Assembly: GCA_020466095.1 (NCBI GenBank) | Contig: CM035807.1 | Coordinates: 55,164,555 to 55,228,554 of the forward strand | Direction of reading: 5' to 3' | Origin: Chlorops oryzae | Taxonomy: Eukaryota; Arthropoda; Insecta; Diptera; Chloropidae | DNA: 64,000 nucleotides | Shown: piece by piece, positions 1-10,184 of the stretch | Numbering within the stretch: the first letter of the stretch is position 1 | How the letters are laid out: each line of letters opens with the position of its first letter | Translations under genes and position numbers: made by a program | Notes under the pieces: generated by a model | Told to the model about the DNA's origin: nothing | Seen by the model: the letters and a program-made list of their open reading frames with translations, nothing else | Database searches by the model: none

Positions 1-665
1 TCCATTTGTCAGCGTGGCAGTGGGCGGGCTATATAAATTTTTGTTCCAACACTTCATATGCCTTGTTCAACCTATGTTGCGAATTTGAAGCTTCTACGCC
101 TTTACCTCGGAAGTTACGAAAAATCTTCATTTGTGGGCGTGGCAATGGGCGGGCCACATACAATTTTTTCTTACACCTTTCATGCGCCTTGGTCAACCTA
201 TGTTTCGAATTTGAAGCTTCTACGCCTTTTACTTCACAAGTTACGATAAGCCCTTATTTTTGGGCGTGGCTCGAGGAGGACGGCGTCAATTTTTTTCCAG
301 GATATGTCCCTTTTCGTAGTTTACCAGTACACTAAATATCAATGAGTAGTTCGCAAGTTACAAGCATTTTACTGAAAACACATTAAATTCATTTGTTGGC
401 GTGGCAGTGGGCGGATGTCTCCCATTTTTACTTAGGATCATACTTGGACCCCGATATACATGTGTGCCAAATTTCGACTTGATTGGTCTAGCCGTTTCGG
501 AGGAGATCCGACCACGGACGGACGGACAGACGGACACGTCTAAATAAATTCAGTTTTTGATCCTGATCATTTCTATATATATTTGTCTATATCTCCGGAG
601 CTTAATTCTCGCTGTTACAAGATTCGCACAATACTAATATACCCCGCTTACGCTGGGTATAATAA
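1..665 (+). repeat. Interspersed repeat with GTGGGCGTGGC subunits, left-truncated copy
   Basis: Several diverged subunits of about 110-130 bp each begin near GTGGGCGTGGCAGTGGGCGG and carry the phrases CCTATGTTGCGAATTTGAAG and TTCTACGCCTTTTACTTC. They are followed by a GACGGACGGACAGACGG minisatellite and a closing block ending in ACGCTGGGTATAA. The same order recurs at 16262-17166 (+) and 63378-64000 (-), so this is a dispersed family, here cut by the window start. Open frames in it are shadows of the repeat. There is no terminal inverted repeat and no recognisable protein. A non-autonomous Helitron/Helentron-like origin is possible but is inference. Confidence 0.75.
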
Positions 666-1149
666 AACAAATTAGAGTGTCACTTGTAGTATTATATACA
701 CTGAACTGAACTAATTTGTGGCTCTCAGCTTTGCTTCTCAGATGAGAGCAATTTTGTGAACATACGAGTGCTTATGCTCTTTTTGCTTCTAGCTTGCTTC
801 CGTGGCCGGCACTGTTCATTCTCGAAATGTCCTAACGTGTACATAGCGTATAAACCTCTAGCAAGCGTTTTTCTATACATAGATGTGGCAAACTACTAAC
901 TACTATGGTTAAAAAACAGTAGTCCATTTTCAACATGTAACTCCGACTTTACGAGTAATTTAACAAATTTCTGACTAAAACTATCAAGTTTATGTAACCC
1001 TGGCCAACCGTCTTTAATATATTTACAAATTCTAGTATATTCCTTGCCTTTTTTTTTTTTTTTTTTTTTTTAATTATTATATATTATTTATTAGATCACT
1101 CCTTTAGGATAGGATTCTATCTATAATTTTTAAAATCTTACACCTAATT
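666..1149. other. Non-coding, no recognisable gene
   Basis: AT-rich spacer between the GTGGGCGTGGC repeat and the LOA-like retrotransposon. It holds a run of about 23 T at 1049-1071. I see no coding signal or repeat match to the rest of the window. Confidence 0.6.
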
Positions 1150-2693
1150 TAGCGAACACCTACTAACTCTGAAGAATTAGAGTGTATGACAGATAGTCTA
1201 GCTACCGCGTACAGGGAAGCTCTCAATGTGGCCTGCCCTATAATCAAACGCTGTGGGAAATCTAAGCCGCACTGGTGGAATGAGGACATCGAATGCCTCA
1301 GAGCATCGTGCAGAAGGTTGTTTAATAGGGCCAAGAGCACGAATGAAGCAGAGGACTGGCAGGTTTTCAGGGCTAGCCTTAGCATATATAAGACTGAGAT
1401 TAGGAAATCTAAAAGGACTTCATGGAGGGCTTTCTGCGAATCAGTGGAAAGCAGTTCAGAAGCTACAAGATTTCGTAAAATTCTGTCAAAAAGAGCTCCT
1501 GCGATTGGTTATATTAAGACTGATAATGGCGGGTGGGCTACAAGTAGCGAGGAATCCCTCGAGTTTTTGATGGATAAGCACTTTCCTCCAGCTCAGGAGC
1601 AAGGGACTAGTCTGATTCCATCGAACCTGGCGGAGGATAGCTTGCTGCTGTCGGATATAGTCAATGAAAACAGGATTATATGGGCTGTAAGATCCTTTCA
1701 GCCATATAAATCACCTGGCCTAGACGGTATTTTCCCTGCACAGCTACAGAAAACGCTCAGTACGGCGCTTAAGTGGCTCCAGACGATCTTCACTGCCTGT
1801 GTCCGCCTGGGACACATCCCTAGGAGCTGGAAGATGACTAGGGTTGTTTTCATTCCCAAAGCGGGAAAAAGATCACACACCTCACCTAAGGACTTTCGTC
1901 CCATTAGTCACTCCTCCTTTCTCCTGAAAACCCTGGAGAGACTTCTTGAGATATATATTAGGAACAAAGTTCCCACAAGTAGGCTATCCAACTCCCAGCA
2001 TGCATATACGAGGGGGAAGTCGGTGGATACGGCTCTTTACTGCTTGATAAATCAAGTTTAGGGCTCCTTGACTCGCAAGGAGTTCTTACTGGGACCCTTC
2101 CTAGACATTGAGGGAGCCTTTAATTACGTACATCCGGAGGCAAGTTCTCTTGTTAGTCTGGGCATACCGGGCAGATTGGTCGAGATGATTCACGAACTGC
2201 TTACTGACAGAACTGTCGTAGCGGAATGGGGAAGCTCGGTAAGGACGCGAAGGGTCAGAATAGGAACTCCCCAAGGGGGAGTATTATCACCTCTTCTGTG
2301 GCTCATCGTAATGAATGGCCTCCTAGAAAGGCTTGATTCATATGGATGCCGCACGGTTGCCTATGCAGACGATGTGGCGCTATTGGTAAGAGGAAAGCAT
2401 TTAGACACCCTGAGTAGTCTAATGCACTCCTATCTAAAAATCGTGACAACCTGGGCCAGGGATTGTGGGCTTGCTGTTAATCCGAGCAAGACTGAACTGG
2501 TTCTTTTAACAAGCAAGCACAAAATTCCGCATTTCCGGGCACCATCTCTGGATAGTGTCCCCTTAACCGTCACAGACAACGTGAGATATTTGGGTCTTCT
2601 AGTTGATAGGAAACTAAACTGTGGGCCGGCGATTGAAGAGCGCATTAGGAAGGCTGAGGTAGCGCTCTACTGTTGCAAACAGGCCATTGCACA
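1150..2693 (+). pseudogene. LOA/R1-like non-LTR retrotransposon reverse transcriptase, truncated, one in-frame stop
   Basis: The encoded protein is the linker and reverse transcriptase of a non-LTR retrotransposon, which would copy element RNA at a nicked target. The frame runs from about 1150 (ATG at 1186) to about 2693. The stretch from 1186 begins with a basic linker containing KPHWWNEDIE and RKSKRTSWRAFCE. Next come the RT motifs: SPGLDGIFP, the FRPIS block, LDIEGAFN (first catalytic Asp), GTPQGGVLSPLLW and VAYADDVALL (catalytic YADD). A single TAG at 2059-2061 breaks an otherwise continuous frame: the residues on both sides are in the same phase. The endonuclease is missing upstream and the RNase H downstream. 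The frame stops being RT-like at about 2693, at CACATTGGGG. LOA versus R1 or I clade is inferred from motif style only. Confidence 0.85.
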
Positions 2694-2699
2694 TTGGGG

Positions 2700-3063
2700 T
2701 TTTTTCCATTTTTTGTGGCATAAACTTATAAATTTTTTATTTAAGCAGCTAGAAATCTGAAATTTTCACTATGGATAGTTAGTTTGATTACCTTTGCTAA
2801 TTTCTAGAATGGGCTTGATCGGATCATTTTTTCGGGTACCTCCTGTACTAGGGTCTGTTCCTAGATATTAAATTGCAGTAAAATCTTGAATTTTTGAGAT
2901 ATTTGCATGATATTTGATATATGAGCTGACTTTGAGGCCCCAAATGTCATTTTAAAATTTTAAAAAAGGGGCGTGGTCCAAGAGCTGTGTTGGAAAAATA
3001 ACACCTACACCCACAATTGCTAAAAGAATTGAACGAGAGTCGGTTTATGAGTTTCCACCGTGC
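2700..3063. other. Unassigned AT-rich sequence
   Basis: The sequence that replaces the expected 3' part of the LOA-like element. It contains GGGGCGTGGTCC-type phrases typical of fly MITEs, but I find no partner end and no gene. Confidence 0.5.
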
Positions 3064-3319
3064 TCATAAGCGCCCTCTGGATAAATTTTTTTGGTGGGCG
3101 TGGTCTATGGTCCACTTATACAAAAAATAGTTTTTCCCTCTATCGATAGTTTTGAATTAAATAATGAGGAATAAACAGACTATATATACAAATTTAACAT
3201 GTTTTGCTTTTCGATTTTTCATAAGATGAAGTTTGTAAATTATTATATATAAACTATTTTTTGTATAAGTGGACCATAGACCACGCCCACCAAAAAATTT
3301 TATCCAGAGGGCGCTTATG
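3064..3319. repeat. Fold-back element with 70-bp inverted arms
   Basis: The left arm (3064-3133) and right arm (3251-3319) are near-perfect reverse complements. Both start with CATAAGCGCCCTCTGG on their outer side and end with the TATACAAAAAATAGTTT block. The arms flank an AT-rich loop of about 117 bp. This is the shape of a small MITE or fold-back element. Open frames here are not genes. Confidence 0.8.
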
Positions 3320-3480
3320 TGTAGGAACACATGTAATTGAGTCGGTGTTGGAGAGCATAGCAAGCTCGATTAAAGGGCAAAGCAGTGGATTATGCGCGGG
3401 AATTGCTGATGTGTGAAGAAACACATGTAGTATTGACGGTGTCGTTTGCAGAAACGACGATTTTAAGAATCTAGCGTGTG

Positions 3481-3640
3481 CGTAGATTGCAAGGGTGCAT
3501 GGAGTGCACCGTCTGAGTTGACGATCAGCTAGGAAAGCTGAGTTGGTGGATGTGCGTGGATTGCAAGGGTGCATGGAGTGCACCCACCGAGCTGACGATC
3601 AGCTAGGCAAGCTGTGTTGATGAATGTGCATGGATTGCAC
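3481..3640. repeat. 74-bp tandem repeat, about 2.2 units
   Basis: Units start at 3481, 3555 and 3629 with the core ATTGCAAGGGTGCATGGAGT, and include GACGATCAGCTAGG. The third unit is partial. A looser repeat lies just upstream (AACACATGTA at about 3328 and 3422). No protein function is evident. Confidence 0.75.
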
Positions 3641-3715
3641 CTGTTGTAGAGTATGACTTGGAGCCGCTGGCGGATCATTTCTTTTTAGCCTCGAATGGTG
3701 AGATGGATTTGATAG

Positions 3716-4222
3716 TCAACGCGCGAGTGGATTCACGTGTGCTTGCAGCTTACAAAAATAGTTTTCTTTGACTTTGGCGAACTCTATTTTAACCAGTTCT
3801 ACGTTGAGTTCATTTGTAATAAACCAAGGAGCTCCTGTAATAGTTCTAAGGATTTTGGATTGTGCTCTCTCTGCTGATTGTCTATATTTGAAGCGCTTGC
3901 ATATCCATACAATTGGAGACCAGACGTCCATATTGGCTTTATGACTTGCTTGCAGAAGGACTTTATAATCCAATTTTAGGTGAGAGCGATTATTTATTAG
4001 CCAGTGCAAGCTTTTGGCTTTGAGTTTAATTTGCGTTCTCTTGGCCTCGATATGCTTGCGCCATGTCAATCTTTTGTCTAAGTGAATTCACATTGAGAGA
4101 TGCGTATGTTGTTCAGAAAAATATCCGGAGAAACTTTTCTGTTCAGCGTGAAAGTTATATGTCGAAATTTAAGCTCATTTATTTTAATTCGCCTTGTGAC
4201 GACTTTATATCGCTGTGTCCAT
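3716..4222 (-). pseudogene. Jockey-clade retrotransposon, RT C-terminal fragment
   Basis: The minus strand encodes 117 residues (3716-4069) of the region after the RT palm in jockey-type non-LTR elements, with MTWRKHIEAKR, LDYKVLL, ILRTITGAPW and the C-terminal helix. Upstream (4070-4222) the nucleotide sequence still matches another jockey copy in this window (60325-60945), but about 90 bp is missing between TTTAATTCGCC and TTATATCGCTG. The catalytic part is absent. It is a dead fragment of the same family as the copy at 60 kb. Confidence 0.8.
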
Positions 4223-4460
4223 TATAAAATCATCTGAGCCCCAAAATGAAGAAGCCGAACTCAATTTGAAGGACGATGAAAAAGTGGAATCTGACGAATC
4301 CGATGAAGAAGTGGAATATGACGAATCCGATGAAGAAGTGGATTCCAACGGATTCGAGGATGAAGCAGAATCTGACGAATCGGGACATGAAGCCAACAAT
4401 TTGGAGGAAGAAGCAGGGTCCGAAGTTTCTCAAGAGGAAGCGGCGTCTGAAGATGTGTAA
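4215..4460 (+). other. Acidic low-complexity open frame, doubtful gene
   Basis: An 81-codon frame made almost entirely of Glu, Asp and Ser, driven by a short internal repeat of the type GACGAATCCGATGAAGAAGT. It starts at GTG, not ATG. It abuts the end of the jockey fragment and has no recognisable domain. It is most likely a diverged simple repeat. An acidic tail of a lost transposon protein is the alternative. Confidence 0.3.
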
Positions 4461-4520
4461 AACAGTGAAAAAAAATCTAACAATTCTCAATTTTTAATTT
4501 CACTTCCCCTCGCGAGGTGC

Positions 4521-4730
4521 GGCTTTTGGTTAAATAAATACCAGAAATGAATTTTGGAAGTTCTAAAACATACAGTGATCTCCCACATGATTTTTTGGAG
4601 ATTTTTCGACTTGTGCCCCCACCCCGAGGAGCCCCTCTTTGGCTTTTGCTTAAATAGATACCAGAAATGAATTTTAGAGGTTCGAAAATATGCAGTTTGA
4701 TACCCCACATGATTTTTTGGACATTTTTCC
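4521..4730. repeat. Two-unit tandem repeat, about 121-bp period
   Basis: The phrases ATACCAGAAATGAATTTT and CCACATGATTTTTTGGA occur in the same order at about 4539/4660 and 4576/4702. This indicates an old tandem duplication, diverged by roughly 15%. Confidence 0.7.
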
Positions 4731-5460
4731 ACTTTGGACGGATAAAATATCTGAGAGACCAATATGGGGCGTGACCGATTTTGATGAAACTTCATATTTT
4801 CCTTAATTTAATTGATATAAGGTTCAGTGCCAAGTTTCATCACTCTGTGAACACTCCGTATAGTTTTTACAATCAAATGTATTATTTATGCGATCCCGTT
4901 GTATCATGGGAGGAAATTTGAAACTCCCATTTCCCAAGTTTTGTCGCTTAGAAAAAAATTTCCAAAACAAAAGTTTATACTAAATATGTGATCTAAAGAA
5001 ATCATAAAAAATTAAATTTTTTCCAAAACAGGTTTTTTGACACCTTGCTAAATATAGATCTGTATAAAAATATACTCAAAAATAATATTTTCATTCGTCA
5101 GCATTTGCATATAAAAAAATATAATATTTTCTGTTATTTTTATTTGACCAGGCTTCCTAAATTCTGTGTTATAGGGAGGGTTTATTGGTCGGCAAGTTTG
5201 AGGCAATTCAAAAGATTCCGAGTTCCTTTTTCCTCCTACGCGTTTCGACTAGCTTTGAAGTATTCCCCAGGGAGTCTATTTTATTGAGAAGATATTTTTT
5301 CCACTCATTTAAAATTTTTCAATTAAAATTTACATTTTTAAAATAATTTTTTTATATAAACTTACATTTTTGTATAAAAGATTAATTTTTACAATTTCTA
5401 TTTAATTTTTTTCCTTTAAATAAACTTTTTCCCTTCATTTCGGTCCGAATGTTTGGAGTC
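4731..5460. other. Non-coding AT-rich spacer
   Basis: No gene, inverted repeat or strong tandem repeat is seen. The short open frames are AT-rich chance frames. Confidence 0.5.
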
Positions 5461-5477
5461 GTCAAGATTGAATGCTT

Positions 5478-6242
5478 CTAAGTGTAAGCATTTGTATTTG
5501 CACAGATGATTTTGTCTTTGTCCTCTTTGAAGTTCATCGCCCGCGTTAATTGTTGTTGTATCGTTAAGGTTACTAGCGTTAGTCTAGTGTTCCATCGTCT
5601 TTCTATGTCTAATATTCGCTCGTTTTCGAAATCAGCTGTGTGCCCTTCCGTTGTCAAGTGGCAAGCTAGTGCTGTGTTTCGTTTTTTGTTTTTTGCGTCT
5701 GTTTCGTGCTCTGAGAGTCTAGTACTGAGTGCTCTCTTTGTTGTCCCTATGTAAATCATATCGCAATTTTTGTGTTTGTTCTCTTTGCACTTGATCTCAT
5801 ACACTAAGTTGTGGTGTTGTTATTTTGGTATTTTGTCTTTTGTTTTTGTAAAGACATTTCTCAGTGTTGTGTGAGCTTTATATGCAAAATTTAATTGCTC
5901 TTGTTTAATTGTGTGCTTTAGAGTTCTTGGGTCAGTGAGATTTTGTATACATGTGATTGGGATGTATGATTGATTTGTCGTTCTCTGTTTATTTGTAAAA
6001 TTTTGATTTTTCAACTTTTGTTCAGTTTCTCGCATGAGTCTGTTGACTAAGGGCTCCGGATAACTATTTTTCCTTAATATTTCTTTAATTTTTTTGAGAG
6101 ATTCCGATTTAAATTCTGTGTCACTTAGTGTTAGCATTTTCCTTATTAAATTTGTGGCTGTGTTGCTCTTTTGACCAAAAGGGCGATTAGAGTGAAAGTT
6201 TACTATTCTGCCAGGTGGGACGTTGCATCCGCACGTTTCCAA
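5478..6242 (-). pseudogene. Penelope-like retroelement, 3' part with GIY-YIG endonuclease
   Basis: Two minus-strand frames (5820-6242 and 5478-5804) together give the C-terminal part of a Penelope-like polyprotein. The first encodes the basic linker after the RT (CGCNVPPGRIVNFHSNRP through TNLIRKMLTLSDTEF). The second encodes a full-looking GIY-YIG nuclease with MIYIGTTKRALSTRL, HLTTEGHTADFENERIL and a terminal NFKEDKD block. In the family this nuclease nicks the target for RT priming. The RT itself is missing, so the element is 5'-truncated. A related longer copy lies at 60950-63378. One frame change separates the two parts. Confidence 0.85.
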
Positions 6243-6811
6243 AGAGAATTAATGTTAAAAACTTTTGGTGTAAGTCACACTTTTCACTTTTCCACTCCAC
6301 CTTCTCCCGTATAAGTATCTTCTTCCAACATATTAGCAACAACTACTTTCTACCTTTCACAGTGATGAAAACTCAAACTTCAACTGGTAAATTTTAGCAA
6401 AAAGAAAGTTTTTCAGACTTAAGTCTTAAATAATTAATAAAATCTCATATCCATTTCAAGTTGAAACATAAATTGAAATATATTTATGCTTGAGTTTTAA
6501 TTGAACATCATGGCAAAATCGTGAAAAAAAAAATTGATTTTGCCAAAAAAAAATAAAAATTGTGCGAATTATTATTTTACACGTTGTATCTTCAAAGGCA
6601 TCTTAACGAAAATTCTTCTTGTACACACGCGAAATTCATTCATAAACACAAGCGCGAACAAAGTCTGCAAAAGGGCAGCCGAAGGTGAATGCCTCCGAAA
6701 AAAAAAACAAATATCCCTTTAAAAAGCTGGGAATATATGTTGAAAATGCTAATTTGAATGAGTAAATAAAGATTGTATCTCATATTTTGTGGCAACTCAA
6801 TATATATAATA
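6243..6811. other. Non-coding spacer
   Basis: AT-rich sequence between the Penelope fragment and the DD37E transposon. Nothing recognisable. Confidence 0.5.
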
Positions 6812-8071
6812 AAGACTCTCCCAGAAATAACTGTCCTTTTGTTTGTTTTATTGCAAAAAAACCAATGATGTTTCTTTAAAAATTCTTTCAGTACAAAATA
6901 AATAAAAATTTTAATTACACTGAAAAAAATACACTTAAAAAAAATTATACACTTTTTTATTACGGTCCTCCATTAGGTTTTTTACCGACCTTTCGTTCAC
7001 CTTAGTGTATGCCCGACGCCATTTATGTCGAAATATTTCGATGTTCTTCGCAGTTTGTCTTCTTAAGGATACTTTTCATTAAAGCCCAATATTTTTCGAT
7101 TTGTCGAAGTTCGGGGCAATTCGGAGGATTTGCTTCTCTTGGTACCACGGTGACATTATTAGCTTGGTACCAATCCATCGTTCTCTGGGCGTAGTGAGAT
7201 GTTGCTAGGTCAGGCCAAAATAGTGTTGACGTATAAAAGGCAGCAAACGCCGGTCCAGACAATCTCTGATGTAAATTTCGGTGTTGATTGTGCGATCCGT
7301 CACAAATTCTTTACTTCGAAGGCCACATTTGCAAATGGCCTGCCACACCATGTATTTCTTTGGAAATTTGGTATGTTTTTCGGTGGTAAATTTAGAGGAT
7401 GCTCCACCCCTTCTAACCGCAGTATAATATCCGTGTCCAGGTAACTGCTTGAAATCCGCTTTGCAATACGTTTCATCGTCCATGATCACGCAATCAAATT
7501 TGGGCAGGTAATCGCGATACAGTTTTCGAGCCCTCCTCTTGGCTTCATCGTCCTTTTCTTCTGACCTATCAGGTACTTTTTGTACTTTATAGCTCCTTAG
7601 GTTGTAAAATTTTTTAATCCGTTGAACACTTGACTTCGATGATCCCGCTTTTGCTGCCATTTCACGAACCGAAGTGCCTGGATTCTGAGTAAACAGCCGC
7701 TTAACGTTCTGGGCCACCGCTTGCTTGGCTGGACCACTTTTTCTTCCTGGTCCTAGTGTTTTTGATAAAGGGGTAAGCTATCTGTATCGTTTTATGGTCC
7801 TACCGACAGTTTTTTCGCACACGCCAACTTCCTTAGCGATCTTCTTGTACGTGGTGTTTGGATTTTCCAGGTGTTTGTAAATAATTGCTTTCCGCTTTTC
7901 TTCTTGTTGAGACGACATCTTTTCAGTAGCTCTTTTATTTTACGAATGAGTATTTTTGTTTTAATCTGCAATATTTATACTTTATTTAGGTACCAAATAT
8001 GTTGCTATACAGTTAACACTTTTTTATAAATAGCCTTAAAACAAAAGGACAGTTCTTTCTGGGACGGTCCT
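6812..8071 (-). mobile_element. Tc1/mariner (ITmD37E-like) transposon, both ends present
   Basis: The left end (6812, CTCTCCCAGAAATAACTGTCC) and right end (8071, reverse complement GGACCGTCCCAGAAAGAACTG) form imperfect terminal inverted repeats. Each is flanked by the TA target duplication (6810-6811 and 8072-8073). The 1260-bp length is typical of the superfamily. The transposase is on the minus strand and is broken (see the next entry). Confidence 0.88.
7023..7918 (-). pseudogene. DD37E Tc1/mariner transposase, one stop and one frameshift
   Basis: Cut-and-paste transposase reading from ATG at 7916-7918. The N-terminus is a helix-turn-helix region (EEKRKAIIYKHLENPN, then KTVGRTIKRYR), followed by an in-frame TAG. 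The frame resumes at 7717 with MAQNVKRLF and the first catalytic Asp in VIMDDETY. A frameshift lies near 7210-7262. The last frame carries FWPDLATSHY (second Asp) and CPELRQIEKYW (catalytic Glu), with 37 residues between these two. DD37E spacing is the hallmark of the ITmD37E family, best known from mosquitoes. The lesions make it inactive. Confidence 0.85.
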
Positions 8072-8073
8072 TA

Positions 8074-8619
8074 TGAGCTTTGGCGTAGACTGTCCCCCTC
8101 GCAAAAAATTTGTAGCTCCGTGTTTAAAGTCACTGCTTGTTTACGTTTTAATTTGCCTTTTTTGTGTCTTTCCACTTCCTTGTTTTAGTCATGTTCTGAT
8201 ATCCCATGTTGTATGTTCCTTCATGACGGATTTGAAACTCAGAAAGCGAGAAGAGCAAAAATTGTGAAATGGCGCTTTTTTATATCTATACTCTTTGGCT
8301 TCCGGATAAATTCTATCTTGTTTAATAATTATTTATTTATTTCAAAACTCTTGATCTTCCTCTATGGAAAATTAGTTTTTTTCATTTATCTTTGCATATT
8401 GTAAAAACATATGTTTAACGTGCTCGATTCGTAATGTTGCCATACTATGCAAATGAATTTATTAAATAACACAAACACGTAATTGGCGCAATAGATGGAA
8501 GGGTAATGCCAAATAAATGGCAAGCCTCATATGTTGCGCATCAAGTCGAATGTTCTTTGTCGCTTAACTTTTAGGGCAGTTTGATTTATCAATTATATTA
8601 TTAATTTGTTTTATTTCAG
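8074..8619 (+). other. Region upstream of Cnot4, probable 5' intron
   Basis: No coding frame matches a known protein. The segment ends in a polypyrimidine-rich TTTATTTCAG acceptor at 8619, so it probably includes the end of a 5' UTR intron of Cnot4. The upstream non-coding exon and promoter were not identified. Confidence 0.45.
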
Positions 8620-8799
8620 AGAAAACTAGCTCAAGAGTTATTCATAGCACCTTTCAAGCTTTCCCTGGACGGTATTGTGTCAAAAACGACCATGAGTGAC
8701 GTTAATAGCAATGCTGATGAAGCTGTCGAGTGTCCACTTTGCATGGAACCATTAGAAGTGGATGACCTTAACTTTTATCCCTGCACTTGTGGTTATCAG
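8620..8799 (+). CDS. Cnot4: Cnot4 first coding exon: 5' UTR and start of RING domain
   Basis: CNOT4 is the RING-type E3 ubiquitin ligase of the CCR4-NOT complex. The exon probably starts after the acceptor at 8618-8619. Coding begins at ATG 8692, in the context GACCATGAG. 36 codons follow to CAG at 8799, then a GTAATG donor. The first half of the unusual all-cysteine (C4C4) RING is visible: ECPLCMEPLEVDD followed by YPCTCGYQ. Exon length is a multiple of three, so intron phase is 0. Compared with the fly orthologue only the first dozen residues differ much. The neighbouring DNA is transposon-derived, which makes this conserved exon stand out. Confidence 0.93.
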
Positions 8800-8855
8800 G
8801 TAATGTAGTTATAAAACTGCCTTTAAACTGCTTAAAGCAAATTTATCCTGAACAG

Positions 8856-8969
8856 ATTTGTAGATTCTGCTGGCACAGAATTCGAACGGATGAAAATGAA
8901 CTATGTCCAGCCTGTCGCAAAGCCTATCCAGAAAATCCAGCTGATTTTACGCCCTTAACGCAGGAAGAA
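8856..8969 (+). CDS. Cnot4: Cnot4 second coding exon: rest of RING domain
   Basis: 38 codons between an AACAG acceptor (8851-8855) and a GTAATT donor (8970), phase 0. It encodes ICRFCWHRIRTDENELCPAC, completing the C4C4 RING that recruits the E2 enzyme, then the conserved AYPENPADF stretch. The intron before it is only 56 bp, typical of fly genes. Identity to known dipteran CNOT4 is very high, so the locus is under constraint and not a retrocopy: introns are present and every frame is intact. Confidence 0.95.
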
Positions 8970-9025
8970 GTAATTAATTTTTACTTACCAGTATCAACTT
9001 TCATCAACCGCTTCCCATATTATAG

Positions 9026-9175
9026 ATAATTGCATTCAAGTCTCAAAAGCGCCAACGCGATATGCAAAGAAAACAAAAAATTACAGAAAACCGAAAACAC
9101 TTGTCGAATGTCCGTGTTGTTCAAAAAAATCTCGTGTTCGTTGTAGGACTACCTCCAAGACTTGCCGATGCAGAT
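9026..9175 (+). CDS. Cnot4: Cnot4 third coding exon: coiled-coil linker and start of RRM
   Basis: 50 codons between a TATAG acceptor (9025) and a GTATGC donor (9176), phase 0. It begins IIAFKSQKRQRDMQRKQK, a charged helix likely to form the short coiled coil seen in CNOT4. It then enters RVVQKNLVFVVGLPPRLADAD, the first strand (RNP2-like VFVVGLP) of the RNA recognition motif. The RRM and C3H1 finger that follow in the family are expected in later exons. Confidence 0.95.
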
Positions 9176-9236
9176 GTATGCTATGTCTTTGACTAATCGT
9201 TCAATATTTTTTCTAAGAAAACGTTTATTATTTCAG

Positions 9237-9323
9237 ATTTTAAGGAAACACGAGTACTTTGGAAAATATGGTAAAATACACAAAGTTGTGATAAACCCAA
9301 GCACAACTTATGCTGGCGTTCAG
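9237..9323 (+). CDS. Cnot4: Cnot4 fourth coding exon: RRM segment; gene continues beyond
   Basis: 29 codons between a TTTCAG acceptor (9236) and a GTAAGT donor (9324), phase 0. It encodes ILRKHEYFGKYGKIHKVVIN, ending in TYAGVQ, the helix and strands of the RRM. Known orthologues continue with a short Gly-Pro-Ser-Ala stretch, then the rest of the RRM and the zinc finger. I could not find that next exon anywhere downstream to 64000. The last intron is therefore either more than 54 kb long or the assembly is broken after this point. The four visible exons give 153 residues of the protein. Confidence 0.94.
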
Positions 9324-9845
9324 GTAAGTTTTTGCAGAAATTTATTGAATTTTAATTATTTTATGATAGCAATAGCTCGGAAACAGTGTTGAATATAATC
9401 TTACTTTTATTGGTGGGGTAACTAAAATGGGTGATGGACTCAGATTGTCTTTGCTTCGAACAAATAACTTTTAAAGTCAGGCCCGGGCCCCCCGAAGCTA
9501 AAAAAATTTGTAATGATTGTATTTATTTATTTGGTAAGGAGCTTCATAATTTAATATTATCCGCCTTAAACTATGATTTTTTGGTGTCTCGCCGGGCCCT
9601 GCAATCAAAAACCACCATGTGAAGGCCGGTTACTAAAATGTAGAGGGTTGTAGCTTTATTGTCTCTAGGGATACAAAAAAAAAACGCCGATATATCATTT
9701 GCATCCCTAATTGTCGCTTTTTCGTTTATTTTAACTTGTGTACTTGGTGAAGACAGATGAAAAATATTTGTACTTCAAAATCATTTGCAAAAACGTATAA
9801 AATACGAAGTCGTCTTGAAACGGGCCCAGGGTCAATCACGCATTA
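9324..9845 (+). other. Cnot4: Start of Cnot4 intron 4, non-coding
   Basis: Begins with a consensus GTAAGT donor. It contains a GC-rich CCCGGGCCCCCCG patch at 9482-9494 and a GCCGGGCCC patch near 9591 of unknown origin. No gene seen. Confidence 0.6.
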
Positions 9846-10152
9846 GGGGCCGTCCATATATTACGTCAGCATGATTTTGACCATTTTAGAACCCCTCCTC
9901 CCCCTTATTATCAATCGTCATCGTCCAGAACCCCCTCTCCCCTTGTTTGACATCATCTTTGAGCTCTTTATTATTTCACAAGTAAATAGAAATTAATTTC
10001 TTCAAAATATAGTTTAATAGTGTTTTCTTGTAAGATAGAGATGATGACGTGATCATTGCGGATTGACCCCCCCTCCCCCTTATCATCAACCGTCATCATT
10101 CGCGAGACCCCCTCCACCCTCCTGTAAGATGACGTAATATATGGACGACCCC
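9846..10152. mobile_element. Harbinger-like MITE, GGGGCCGTCC ends, TTA target duplication
   Basis: 307 bp bounded by GGGGCCGTCCATATATTACG on the left and its near-perfect inverse on the right (one mismatch in the first 20 bp). It is flanked by TTA at 9843-9845 and 10153-10155. Three-base TWA target duplications and GG-starting ends fit PIF/Harbinger. The interior is pyrimidine-rich (CCCCCTCCCC) with no coding capacity. Ends of this type are common in insect genomes. Confidence 0.8.
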
Positions 10153-10184
10153 TTACTCCCTTCTTCAAAAAACCGAAGAGAGCT

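Noticed and set aside
2683..2710. CACATTGGGG junction as another Transib-like end
   Set aside because: No inverse partner end was found within the following several kilobases.
3481..3640. Regularly spaced repeats that might suggest a CRISPR array
   Set aside because: The units are contiguous 74-bp tandem repeats without unique spacers, and the genome is eukaryotic.
4205..4490. Overlapping Ser-rich and Phe-rich frames on the minus strand
   Set aside because: They are shadows of the same acidic low-complexity repeat on the plus strand.
5436..5470. Possible second hammerhead (CTTGACGA ... CCGAAAT on the minus strand)
   Set aside because: The core departs from CUGANGA and stem II is only about three pairs.
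5478..5804. Host GIY-YIG nuclease (SLX1-like) gene
   Set aside because: It is directly preceded by a Penelope-type RT linker and has a related copy with a full RT at 60950-63378; SLX1 features such as a RING are absent.
9431..9622. 63-codon frame in Cnot4 intron 4
   Set aside because: No match to the expected rest of the RRM; it lacks splice-consistent boundaries.
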